Source: Drosophila persimilis (Eukaryota; Arthropoda; Insecta; Diptera; Drosophilidae). Taken from it: a stretch of DNA of 64,000 nucleotides. Location of the stretch: positions 2,232,001 through 2,296,000 of the forward strand of contig NW_020825322.1 in the NCBI RefSeq assembly GCF_003286085.1, written 5' to 3'. Made by a program: the position numbers and the translations under genes. The notes below the pieces were generated by a model. That model did no database searches and was not told where the DNA came from. It saw nothing but the letters and a program-made list of their open reading frames with translations. Shown piece by piece: positions 13,014 to 24,340 of this stretch (within the stretch, counting starts at the first letter, position 1; every line of letters begins with the position of its first letter).

Positions 13014-14230
13014 CCAAAGAGATCCGTCTCGCTGCCGGGGAAACTGATCCTGGGCGACAGGGGCGAGCGACCGGCCCGCTTCAGCATGTCGTGCAGGCCG
13101 GGCGGTGCATGGATGGGACTCAAGATGGTGATCTTGCGATTGGGCGGCGCCAGGAAGCCCCCGCTCAGGGTCAGCTGAGTGCGCATGCCCGCCGAGCTGC
13201 TCTTCATTTCGATGGTCTCCGCCGACTTGGAGATGAGGATCGAGGAGGACTGCTGCAGTCCCAGCTTCGACATGGACAGCTGCATGGATCCGCCAGTCCC
13301 GGTGCTGTCCGATAGGTTGCTGCTGCCGATGCCATTGCCATCACCCAGTGCCGCTGTGGCGTCATCGATCTGGGTGGAGGCGCTCCGTATGCACTTCTCA
13401 GGCCTGGCACCACTCACCGGGGTCATGCCGGCGGCCGCCTCCGAGTGGGCCGACGTGGAGCGGACAAACTGGCGCACGTGCTTCTGGTGGGCGGTGAGGA
13501 AGCCGTGCGATCCGCCCTCCGGCTGCTGGAGGAAGCTCTGGAACTTCGACTTGCTGCTGGTGGTGCTGGCCGAGTTTCCCACCGCCTGGTTGCTGGATCC
13601 GCTGGCTATGTACCGGGTGCTGCTGCTGCTGCTCGTGCTGGTGCTGGTCCTCTGCTCGCTGGTGATTATCGACGTCGAGGACTGGGCCTTCAGCTGCTGG
13701 GCCAGGGCGGCGGCGGCGCTGGCGCTCAGCTGCAGGGTGCTCTGCTCTCCCACAATCGTGCTCGACTGCAGGCTCTGGCTTCGCGTTGAGCTGGAGATGA
13801 TCTTCTGTTGGGTCTGTTGCTGTTGGATCTGCTGCTGTTGGATCTGCTGCTGTTGGATCTGTTGCTGCTGCTGCTGTTGCTGGATCTGTTGCTGCTGCTG
13901 TATGGACGATAGATTGTTGGTGCTGCTGCTGGTCACCGAGTAGGAGCGTGTGGCCACCTTGGTGGTGCTCGAGCTCGACGTCTGGCTACTGAACTTCTGG
14001 CTATGCTTCACCTGCTGGAGGCGCCTCTGTTCCGCCGCCGCCGTGGTGGACGAGCCGGCAAAGACACTGTCCTCGCTGCCCGCAGGAGATCCCATTTCCA
14101 TGTCCATTTCCATCGAGCGCAGCTCCTCGGCATCCACCTCGCTCGGTGTGGTTATAATGTACTGGGGCGGTGGTGCCTGCTTCTGGCCTGCACCACCATT
14201 GCCGTTGCTGTCGTTGCTGTTTCCGGACAT
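13014..14230 (-). CDS. dnc: dunce alternative N-terminal exon (cAMP phosphodiesterase, PDE4 type)
   Basis: dunce hydrolyses cAMP in neurons and is needed for learning; its N-terminal exons vary between isoforms while UCR and catalytic exons are shared. This exon starts at ATG 14230 and gives 405 codons plus two bases, ending at a consensus donor (GTGAGT from 13013), so phase 2. A likely acceptor (CTTCTGTTTCGCAG) puts the exon start at 14284, leaving 54 nt of leader. The protein begins MSGNSNDSNGNGG, has a Met/Glu acidic patch near residue 40, Ser/Thr runs, a Gln-rich block at about 112-143 coded by CAG, and ends AGRSPLSP...GSETDLFG. The catalytic domain is outside the window. Assignment to dnc rests on strand, matching phase with the 57-kb exon and N-terminus style. 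Another Ser-rich protein gene is possible. Confidence 0.72.
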
Positions 14231-16055
14231 TTCAGGTGGTTTCTTGTCAAGTTTTTTTGCTGTGTTTTTTTCGTTTGGTTTTTGCTGCGAAACAGAAGTT
14301 TTGGTTAAAGGTTAAAAGCAGTTTGAGGCCAAGTTTTTGGCTCTCTTTTTGGTATACTCTCTTGCCACGTTGTTGCATACTTTTGAGGGAGGTCTGCGAG
14401 GGTTTGTTTTCCCATTTTCCATTTCCAAGCGAGTGAATACGCTAATTAGCACCCGCGCGCGAAGCAAAAAAACTTTCGACTCCAAAGTGACAAAAAAATG
14501 GGGGGGGCAAAGACACACACAGACAAAAAATAGAGACTGTGAAGTGCTGTGGGTAGGGCTAACATCTCCCCGAACCCATTTCGGTTTACATATGAGAAAG
14601 TGCCACTCAGATCTATCATGAAGAGAAAAATTAAAGATTCTGAAACAACTATAGACAGAAAGTTTCAACACTCTGCCCATAAAATCTTGACAGCCATTTG
14701 CGATGGATATGGGTCCTCCATTTGGGCTTCAGCTGGAAAGCGGAACGAACAAGCTCGAGGTCGAGCTCGAACTCCAACTCGAACTCGAACATGTGTTCTC
14801 CCTGGAACTCCGCCCCACCACAATTCCACTGCTGCGAGGCTGCCACCCACTGGTCTCATCAGTGAAGCATCGCCTTTGGCTGAATTTTCTCTTCTGTTTT
14901 CTGTTTTCTTTTTTGGAGGTAACGTTGAAAAAAAGTTTGTTTTCATTTTTTGGCGCTGCTGGTTTCTGGCTTTTCTTGAAGCTCGGTTTCGAGGAGAGAT
15001 GGGCAGGGGCTGTGTATTCTAACAAGCTGCATAATTAACCTGTGAACTGTGACCGAAACTCGTGCCGCTGTACCTGCACTTTACATCCACTAATTGCTGG
15101 CAGGCTCCAGAGGGGAGGCTCCAGAGGGGAGGAGAGAGAGAGAGAGGGAGCAACATTCTAGCTCATTAACTTTAGAGCCTTTGATTGCATTACTGAGGGG
15201 AAAACTGTGATTTATATTGAAGTTCCTGTTTCCCTTTGCCTCTCAGTTCCTTCAATAAGCCCAAGGATGCCAGAGGCTAAGCAGGATGCAAGGCCGCGAA
15301 AGGTCGTCCTCCGGGCAATATGATTGAACATCGCGATATTACAAGTTATTTCATTTGAATGCTCCCCCATGGCCCACTCTGCTAGCCAAATGCAAAATAC
15401 TAAGCAATCTCTTTAAATGCACCATTCGAACTTCATTCATTGCCATAGAAACATTTTCTGTTTTCCAGGTGAGGGGCTATCGCTTTTTGATTGCAAAGAA
15501 AACTATGGGTCAAAGGCAAAGCTGCCACCTGCCGGTGGCAATCGCAATATTGGTGAATCTCTCTCAAATGTTTGCCTGCATTTCTCAAAGGGTCTTGTAT
15601 TCGTGTATTCTTGATCCCAATAAAGAGCCAAGTTTGAGCAGCCCTATATTATCCAAAAAACTTACAATAACCGAAAGTATGTAGCCAAAATACAACCTTA
15701 CCAAAAACGGAAGTGGTTTTTGGGTCTGCGAATCTGTTTGAAATATTGATTGTCCATATAACATCTTTCCGGAACTTCCGGGTTACGAAATATCAGGAGT
15801 CATATAGTTTATAGAAGATAACAATAAAGGAAAAGATGACTGTAAGAATTGGTTTTCACCTCAAATGTAATGAAAATGGAAGTCAATTGTACAGAAAGAC
15901 ATGGATATGTCGGTGCCTAAGCTTATTCTCAGTGTATTTTGGTCTGTTTGGTGTTTCACTAGGAGATTGTTGGCAGTGTTAGCTCTGGTCCACTGGCTGT
16001 CCCATCCTTAAGAGAGGATCAAAAGGGATGAGCTGAGGAGAGCTCGCGTTGAGCG

Positions 16056-16080
16056 TGAGAGAGAGAGAGAGAGAGAGAGG
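16056..16080 (+). repeat. (GA)n tract, candidate dosage-compensation element
   Basis: About 12 uninterrupted GA units end in GAGGGAGACG. GA-rich tracts are the core of the MSL recognition element used by X-chromosome dosage compensation and are bound by CLAMP and GAGA factor. It may also be a plain microsatellite. Confidence 0.6.
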
Positions 16081-16956
16081 GAGACGTGTCTGAGAGAAAT
16101 GTCTTACATTTGAGAGTTTTCCCACACCAGAATCCAATTCTACCGAAAACCCCACAGGTATGAGATTTTTATTATTAAACAAAAAATTTATTTTTGGCAA
16201 AAACTAGTTTAAATCTTTGCAGAAAAATATCCAAGATAAATAATAATAATTTAATTTTTTTAAATTAATTTAACGCTTCGTTGAGCCTTTACTGAAAGTC
16301 ACTGAATTGTAATGCAAAATGAATGGATTGCAGTCACAAAATTTGTTGCATAATCAAGGTCGCCTTCCGTTGGGTTTTGGGGCAATGCCTATCGCAGGAC
16401 TCCCAGGGCCCTAGCAGAACAACAATTTGTGCAACAACCGGACAGATGGACCGACACGCATACGCGCACATGGAGAGTGACACACAGATACAGATACAGA
16501 TGGAGGCAAAAAGGATGTTACTGCAATTTTATGCAAATGGGGGAAACCCTTCGGCTCGCTTAGCCACCAGAGAAATGGCACACTGGCGGCCACACAATGC
16601 GATGCTGCCCCAGTCCCGCCCCAACAGGGATATGGGTGATGGGGCAGGCTTCCATTGAGCCGGAAGCACGTCTCGCCTCCGTGTTGACACTTGCACTCGT
16701 CCTCGCACAGACTCTTTCCCACCTCCCCCTGGCCTATCAGTTTGTGTCTCGCAAGTTGTGTGGTTTTTTTCGGGGACATTTCAAAGTTTCCGCCCTGGGG
16801 CGTGACACTTAAAGTAATTGCAGTTCGAACAGCAGGCAAAATAGTAGGGGAAAGTGCCAGCCCAAAGAAAGTTGCAGCATACAGTTGGAAGAGCATCTAA
16901 AATAGCCACAAAGCACAGGGAGAGTACTCGCAAAAGCAACAAATACAAACCACAAT

Positions 16957-16991
16957 GGTGGGATGGGGAGGGGGATGGGGAGGGGGAGGGG
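16957..16991 (+). repeat. G-rich run with quadruplex potential
   Basis: Five or more runs of three to five G lie within 35 bases with loops of one to three bases, which meets the usual G-quadruplex pattern. Confidence 0.55.
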
Positions 16992-17458
16992 AAACAACCA
17001 ACAACCAGTCAAGAATTGATCAAACTCGATTGCCTCCTGCAGTTGCAACTGTGTGTTCAACATTTGCAATCAATTCAATTTCGCATTACGCATACGTATG
17101 CAGCGTTTCGATGCAGTAGAATACCGATACCGAAGCCAATGGGGGTCTCAGAATTACTCATTGCCATCGTTATTTATTGCGATTCATAGAGCTCATATTT
17201 GATTTGGTTTGCTTGCTTTGCCTGGGCATTCCATCAGCGGCGCAACAACAAGAACAAAATCAATTTGCATTTACAGGCAAACAAGGAAGCGAAGGCAATA
17301 AACCTCATATGTGTTGATTGCCACGCCTCGATCCGCCCCATTCTCCTCAAGTTAACAAAGGATTTCCTCCCCAGTCACTGCCTCATACGTTCTGTAACGT
17401 CATTCTTTTGTTACTTTTACACACACACATCCACACCCACGACTGTACCGTGTACTCA

Positions 17459-17461
<3 letters not shown>

Positions 17462-17499
<38 letters not shown>
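17462..17499 (+). repeat. (CA)19 microsatellite
   Basis: A perfect CA dinucleotide run of 38 bases, among the longest in the window. Other CA runs are at about 23,108-23,136, 23,927-23,941, 23,958-23,977, 26,431-26,453 and 26,570-26,590. Confidence 0.95.
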
Positions 17500-17502
<3 letters not shown>

Positions 17503-18849
17503 AACTGTCAACATCATTAGCCATATATCAACTTCACTTTCAATGCCCCCCAAAACCCGCAACCAAATGAATGCTAAATGAGTGTCAAAGAGGGCCAACA
17601 ACACATTCGCTTTAAAATTTGAGCCAAAAGGGAGCTACGGCAACGACCTTCAACTATTCAACTTTAGGGAAAAATCCTCCACGCCTTAAAGCAGAGAAAA
17701 CTCATTCTGCATTCGGCATTCATTCTGCAACAAATTCTTGTCAAAGAAGAAAGTAATTGTGGCATCAGAATTTCCACTTATTACATCTCTTTCTTTTGAG
17801 AATAACAATCAAAATATTCTGTGCTTCGAGGGCATACCAAATATTAGTGGAGGGCATGCAAATTTTAACTTTAACATTTAACTTTAACTTTAATTTGATT
17901 TTGTTTTAAACGAGCTGCTAATTGGGTGCCTGTGCAGTGCAGATCAAAACTGTTTTGTCCGAGCCATCGTGTAAAATTGTGAAAGGGAAGTAAATCTGCT
18001 TTGCTCTGGCATTTTGTTGGTGGAACATTTTAATTGGCATTAATTGCCCAACTGCCTCTAAAGGCCACTGAGAAATTCTATTAGAAAATCTGTGCCATTC
18101 CCCATCTCTCTCTCTCCCCCCCCCCATTCATAAATCAGTCATAATCAATTTTGAAATAACGCACGGCCTTAATTTGATTCGATTTGGTAATAATAACTTT
18201 TTCATATCGATTGAGCCCCCATCGCTATGCCTATCCCTTCCCCCCCCTCTCGTTCGAGTGGGCCGCCCTATTGGGGATGTTAATTGACTTGGAAAGAGAT
18301 TTAACTGGTTCCACGACTCCACGCGGCTATTACATAAATGAAAATTGGAAGTGATTTTGCTGGTTTTGGTGGCTTTGACCACGGGCCAAGGTCGTCTTAG
18401 CCACCGCCGTGAATGCACTTCATTTCTAGCCGGTGTGTCGCCAAAGCCTGCCATCAAAGTTAATTTCAATTCAAATTGGCTTTGGTTTTAATGCATGCCA
18501 TGAAACATGCCGCTTGGCACTGACCTTGCCACCGAATGATGTCTCCATGGCTACTCTATGGCTCTATGGCTGTGCGAGCACTTGGCACAGCATCTAAGCC
18601 CTGCCCCTCTCCTTTCACCTTTTTGCCACAGGAAATTAAAAGCAAGCCATGAAAGAGTGAAGGTTAATTTATTTTTTATTCTTTATTTTGCGCCATTAAA
18701 ATACTTAATTCTTTGCCCGGAATGCGCTCCACGTGTCGCTGATGAGAGCACAAGAGGGGAGGGGGATTAAACAGGAACAAAAAATTCCACAAAAAGGATA
18801 AATATAAAGGTATTTTATGCCGGCGGAATTCCAATGATTTGTTTCATCC

Positions 18850-18873
18850 TGCAGCAGCAGCAGCAGCAGCAGC
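18850..18873 (+). repeat. (CAG)n microsatellite
   Basis: A short CAG run in non-coding sequence, not inside any supported frame. Confidence 0.9.
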
Positions 18874-20427
18874 TATGCGTAGGAAATAAATCTTAAATAA
18901 ATCCCGATCTTCTCCGAGTCGAGGGGTCTGGGCTTGGCCCTGCATTCAGGCTTTGCATATATGCAATTTCAGGCTTTCCTTTCTGAGGCTTTCTGAGGGT
19001 CTCCCTCCCTGTACTCTGCATATCCCAAAGGGGACGCTTGCCTACACCCAGAGAAAATGGATGCTTTGAAATATACGTCACTTTTGAAATGAATATTTTT
19101 TATATTTCAACTAAATATATTTTCCTACAAATTGTATACTTTAAAGTGTTTTAAAGTTAGCCTTTATGCTCCAAAATGCCCGAGGAAGACACTACAGCAT
19201 TTGCTCCTTGCCACAACTGTGGAATAATGATTGCAAAATGAACAATTTGCCTTCAGAATACGTTGAAAGAGTCCGCACAGTGCATCGGCACTCCGAATAT
19301 TTGCCTGTGCTGGCGAGGGCACTGCCATTCAGCAGAGCATGCGTTATGTTTCCGCACAGAAAATTTGCAACTCGATATCTGCCGCTGCTCTCCGGGCCAC
19401 CATTGTCTGGTAGTAGCGTTCACAAATCATATTTGGGCAGCGGGTTAAGAGCATCAATTGCCAGGGCCTGGGTGAAAGAGCGAAAGAGCCTAAAGCCAGC
19501 GAAAATCGAATTTTCTGCTGTGTTGCAACAGTCCCCCCCCCCCCATCGGGCCAGGAATTTGGATGCCGAAACGGATGCGCGCCACTCGCTTTTGGCTGAT
19601 TTGCGAAAATTTGTTAGAGAATTTTTTTGTTTTTAAAGAGCATCTATCTTTCCGGGCAGTGCCATGGAGTGCAGAGCAGAGAGGGCAGGCTCAGGGCTCA
19701 GGCTCAGGGCTCACGACTCGCAATTTAATCAAAGTTCCATTAATAATGAAATGCCGCTCAGTGGCAACAAACGAAATGAGAGAGCTGAAATTGTGAAAGT
19801 TACAGACGTTTTCCATGTAACCTCCCTCCTCCAGTACCAGCATTTGCCAGCTTCCGGGTAGCAGAGCCGGAGCCAGAGCCAGAGCCAGAAGCCGGCGTTG
19901 CTTAAGCCTATTTAAGCCGAACACAGGAGGTGGCTGCCAGGCTGGTTGGGGCGGGGGGAGGGGCTTAAGGTAACACGACGACAATCAAAGACACAACACG
20001 AAAACGGCCAAAGTCAGGCCCAAAAACGAAAAACGAAAAACGAAAAACGACATGAAAGAGACACTCGGTTGTGGATTCTAGCGGAAAAGTAAGTCGGCAA
20101 AAGGAGAGGAGAAAGTGCCCCCCCTGCAGTATTTAGTGTGAATCAACACTCATTGACAACATTTTTCGGTAGAACTAAAGACCTCTTTGGGCCAAGAAAT
20201 CGATCAAATGAAGGCCTTAAAAGAGAGTGCTTCCTTTCCAATCGACAATGTTCTCCAGCTGGAATTTTTGCTCAGAATAGTGCTCCAAGAAATGGTTGTC
20301 AAAACTCATAGTTGTCGAAGATATGTATTCTCGCCATTCGTTCGAGTACTTCCGAGCAATTCACAGTCAATATTTGTTTCATTCCCAGTAAATATTTTTT
20401 GTTCCGACGTGAGCGTACTTTTTTCGT

Positions 20428-21000
20428 CTAGATTGTGATTTCAAAGATTTACGGGTGAATTTTTACGAGAATATATTGAGAAGCGGAATAGAACAACTAA
20501 ATTTTTCAAATCTAACAAGCCAAGGCTTTTGTGTAATCGTGGTACCATTTTTTGGCCCCAGCAAATATAAGATCCCCAGTCTGACAATCATGAATTGGAA
20601 GAAGATTCCCGTGGATGACACAGTGGAGAGCTTTGACAGTATAACCACAATCCAGGTGAGCTCTTGCCTACTCAACCTCGTCCTGGTGACACAAGTACTG
20701 GAACTTCTCGTGCTCCCGCAGTTTTTTGGCGAAAATAAAAAATCAGCTAAGATTCTAGTAGAGCCCAAGCCTCGTTCCAAGGTGTCCGATAAATCCGATA
20801 ATTTGGAGACAGCCAAGGAGCTGCCTCGTTCCGAGATGTCCGATAAATTGGAGACAGCCAAGGAGCTGCCTCGCTCCGAGATGACCGAAAATTTGGAGAC
20901 AGCCAAGGAGCTGCCTCGCTCCGAGATGTCCGATAATTTGGAGACAGCCAAGGAGTCGCTACATGACGCTGTCGACTTGCAGAAACCAATTAAAAAGTAA
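20428..21000 (+). CDS. Unrecognised small protein gene with 45-nt internal repeats
   Basis: The frame enters after a strong acceptor (TACTTTTTTCGTCTAG at 20412-20427), stays open past ATG 20591 (MNWKKIPVDDTVESFDS) and stops at 20998. Two predicted introns of 66 nt each support a real gene: 20656-20721 (CAG/GTGAGC to CTCCCGCAG, length divisible by three) and 21007-21072 in the 3' UTR (AAA/GTGAGT to CATCCCTTAG). The C-terminal half holds a 15-residue repeat, LETAKELPRSEMSDN, in three full copies and a decayed fourth. A poly(A) signal AATAAA is at 21245. I cannot fix the start: it is either ATG 20591, or further upstream via an exon ending at a donor such as AAAA/GTAAGT near 20087. I recognise no family. 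The charged repeat with no clear signal peptide suggests a fast-evolving, perhaps lineage-specific protein. Confidence 0.45.
   Translation, partial: LDCDFKDLRVNFYENILRSGIEQLNFSNLTSQGFCVIVVPFFGPSKYKIPSLTIMNWKKIPVDDTVESFDSITTIQVSSCLLNLVLVTQVLELLVLPQFFGENKKSAKILVEPKPRSKVSDKSDNLETAKELPRSEMSDKLETAKELPRSEMTENLETAKELPRSEMSDNLETAKESLHDAVDLQKPIKK
20803..20955 (+). repeat. 45-nt coding tandem repeat, 3.4 copies
   Basis: Units start at 20803, 20848, 20893 and 20938 and encode LETAKELPRSEM followed by SDK, TEN or SDN. They are nearly identical at the DNA level, so the expansion is recent. The preceding residues (KPRSKVSDKSDN) look like an older, degenerate unit. Confidence 0.85.
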
Positions 21001-21503
21001 ACTAAAGTGAGTATTGATCGTGTCTCAGAGTGTTAATATGGTTTAAAGCCAAGTTCTGTTTCCATCCCTTAGATATACAAAGCAAAACGATGACGGATGG
21101 CGAGTTCGAGTTCGAGTTAAATATATTCCTAATTGAGTAGAATATTTTTTGGTCAGTCTGTTTTAAATTGTATTGTCTAGCAACCTGATACTGTTTCGAA
21201 ATGCATGCGGGTAATCCTTGAATACAGACACAAAATATTGCATGAATAAAGTCTGTATCCCCCCCAAGTACGCAACAGTGGTAAGGACACGGGGAGGCAA
21301 CACTGAGTGGGGGATGGGATGGTATGGTTGGGTTCACAGGTTGGTCAGCCATAAATTTGCTTAATTTATTTGTGCGTGCTCTCGCCGCCTTTAAAATCGT
21401 TTCGGGGGGCAGAGGCAGCAGTCTTAAGAGGTGGCCGCCTCCCACCCAAGACAATGAAGTGGATGCCACAAAGCCACAAAACCAATTTGATGACGATAAT
21501 GAT

Positions 21504-21540
21504 GATGGGGTTGATGGGGTTGACGGGGTTGACGGGGTGG
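21504..21540 (+). repeat. Four 9-bp units of GAYGGGGTT
   Basis: Reads GATGGGGTT twice then GACGGGGTT and GACGGGGTG. Four G4 runs with five-base loops make a quadruplex possible. Confidence 0.8.
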
Positions 21541-22299
21541 CCTGGGGTCGTGCTCTAATGGCTCTATGGATCTTCCGCTGGAAAGTGGAACGTGTTTGGC
21601 TTTCAGTTTCAGTTCTACTCGCTGCCATTTTCATTTCATTTTCATTTGAATCCTTAGTCTTGGCCCATGTTTTCCCACCATATTTTCTGCTGCTGTGTCA
21701 AGAACATGCCACACATTTTTCATCGTTCAATTTGATTGTATTTCTGTTTTTGTTTCTGTTTCTGTTTCTGTGTTGCATGCATTCTAATTGTACTTTCATT
21801 CAATTTTCACCGCCCAGAGCGACAGGACAGAAATCTCAGAGCAAAAAGGATTATTTCAGTGATTGGAAAAATGTCTTTGCTTGCCAATAAATTCTGTGTT
21901 TGATTTCTTTGAACACTCATAACCACTGGCACTGCGACCTTTTGTTGTCTCCTCCGTGCCTTGGCCAAGGAATATTCATTTTGATATTTGCCTTTAGATG
22001 GCAGAAACCAAGTCAAAAGAAAATTCCTACAAATTGATTTAATTAAAATTATGATATTTTTGCTGCCACAGGCTGGACACATGTGCCTTGTATTTATTAT
22101 CAGATTTATTTCGAATTATTGGACAAACTTTTTGCCATGGAAAAACACCAAAATCAAATAAATAACAATTCCCGGATCTGCATTGTACTCTAGAACTATT
22201 TTCTGATTAAGACCGGCTCGAAAGCGATTAAAGAGTGGCTTAAATATACAATATTTTTGCAGCAACCGAAAGCCTGTGGAAAACCTTCTATTTTTGCAG

Positions 22300-22545
22300 C
22301 TTAGACGGCTTGAAAGTGGAGCAATTGAGGCCTTAACCTTAGCCAGGATATCATACGATTACGACTTGATTGATCCTTTAAATGTCCCTGATTCTGTTGG
22401 GGTTTCTAGTGATTGGAGGAACGATACAGATACGAGTAGTTTTCCCCGGATATTATTCGATTTCGCATATTACTCTTATGAATTTATTTTGGTTCTTCTT
22501 CCGATCGATCTGTTATCATTCATTTCCATAATAGAAACATTTTGA
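22300..22545 (+). CDS. Possible orphan terminal exon, product unknown
   Basis: After a good acceptor (CTTCTATTTTTGCAG ending at 22299) a frame of 81 codons runs to TGA at 22545, beginning LRRLESGAIEALTLARIS and ending in a hydrophobic tail (FILVLLPIDLLSFISII). It has no in-frame ATG after the acceptor, so it would need an upstream exon. Mixed composition suggests coding, but length alone is not decisive in AT-rich DNA. Confidence 0.2.
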   Translation, partial: LRRLESGAIEALTLARISYDYDLIDPLNVPDSVGVSSDWRNDTDTSSFPRILFDFAYYSYEFILVLLPIDLLSFISIIETF

Positions 22546-24310
22546 GGAAATTTACAAGAAACAAACTCCACTTGAGGCTCTCCCCCCTGGGCCCCTAACA
22601 GCTTGTTCTCACGCAACTTCAGCTCCAGCCCCGCCCCCAATCAATCAGTCATTCAGTCAGTCATTCGATGGTCTCGGGGGCAAGGTGAGTGAGGTCACAA
22701 CATGCCGTGCAACATTTTTGGCAATTTTGATGGGAGCGGTGGGGACGGGCAACCCCACCGTTCAAGAATGTTAACAATTGACAGCCCCCGTCCAGGACGT
22801 AAAAAAGGAGAAGAAAAAAAAAACGAAACGTAAGAATAAGAATAACAAAGGAATCACAAAAGCTGACCCCAAAAAAAAAAATACATAAATGAAATTGTGT
22901 GTGTGTGTAGGTTTTGGGGGTAGTCTTCTTCCAACAACAACGATAAGGAAAAATGCAAAATCGATGGGCAAAAGTGCGCTCCACAGAAGCTTTAAAGGGG
23001 GAGAGAGAGCGCGGGGTAGGGGCTACAATATTCCCGTGGAGCGAAGGGCATGTGGTTGATCTTTCTCCCAGAAAGTGGGGGACAGGTTGAAGCCTTGTAT
23101 CTATGATACACACAGACACACACACACACACACACAGCATAACACACATACAATGCAAACATTTTCATGCGACGCATTTCAAATATTTGCCTTTCATGCG
23201 GCAAGAAAGGGATAGACGGGGATCGGGAGGGCTAGCTATTGTGGCAAATTGCCGCAGCGCTCAAGTACAGTGGACACCAGCCATAGGACTACCAATGGAG
23301 GTATATATCATATCAGCTATCATTCGGAACAAAGTACAAGGAAGATCTTACACAGCTTACCATACCATATATTGTAGGGTAGTATTCCGCCAACTTGCAG
23401 TTTATATTTCATTGGGCATCATATTATAGAGGACCTTTCTTTAATGGATTATTTCCCCAATTTGCATTGGGGAACTTTTCTCTACAATTTCTTATTTCCA
23501 TGAGCGTTCGAATCTCCGTACTGAAGAGTACTCAAAATAAAGGTAATTCTACCCTAAATATTGCTGTCGAAGTCTACCCAGAAATGCTTTAAATGTAAAA
23601 AAGATAATATCATAGTACGTTCGTATAATAATGGCCCATCCTATCTTGTCATCCCTTTATTTAATTTCGTATGTACCTCATTTATACTGCCTGTCATCGT
23701 ATCAGGTCATATCATCTGTATATTTGTTCGGAAAATCCCCTTTTGTAGACTTTACTCTCCTGTTTTATTGTATTTGCTGTAGGGGGTGCTGCCTGTATTG
23801 ACCTTATCAAGTGGCTGGTTGAATGTGAGCCTGGACAGGTGAGTGTCTGCTTTTGGCTTTGCTCATTTTTTCTGTTGTTGTAGCTGCCGCTTATTCTGCT
23901 ATCAAAATATTTATAGGCACTCCAAGCACACACACACACATACGTATTGTCCATGGCACACACACACACACACACAGAAGCAAACCGATAAATTGTGGCA
24001 GTTTTTGGTTTTTTCTTCTCTTTTTTGTTAAAGCGATTTAACATGTTTCTGATGGCAATCTCACTGCCCATCGTTCTCTCTCTCCCTCTCCCTCTCTCCT
24101 ATCTCTGTCTCTGTCAGCCTCTGGTGGGGAGCTCTTCTGCTCTTTGGGTGCAATTACATAATAATTCAATGAATAACAAGCAAGGCATGCCACAGGATGG
24201 GGCGAATATAATAATGAGATGAAGAAAAAATTATTTCAGTTTCCTAAAAGTAGGCAGACGTTCGGGGTGCACAAGAATCAGGAGCAGCTGAAGAGGATGG
24301 TCCTTAAGCT

Positions 24311-24340
24311 GGGGGGGTGGGGGTTGGGGGGGTGGCGGGG
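24311..24340 (+). repeat. G-rich run with quadruplex potential
   Basis: G7, G5, G7 and G4 runs separated by short T, TT or TGGC linkers. Confidence 0.6.
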
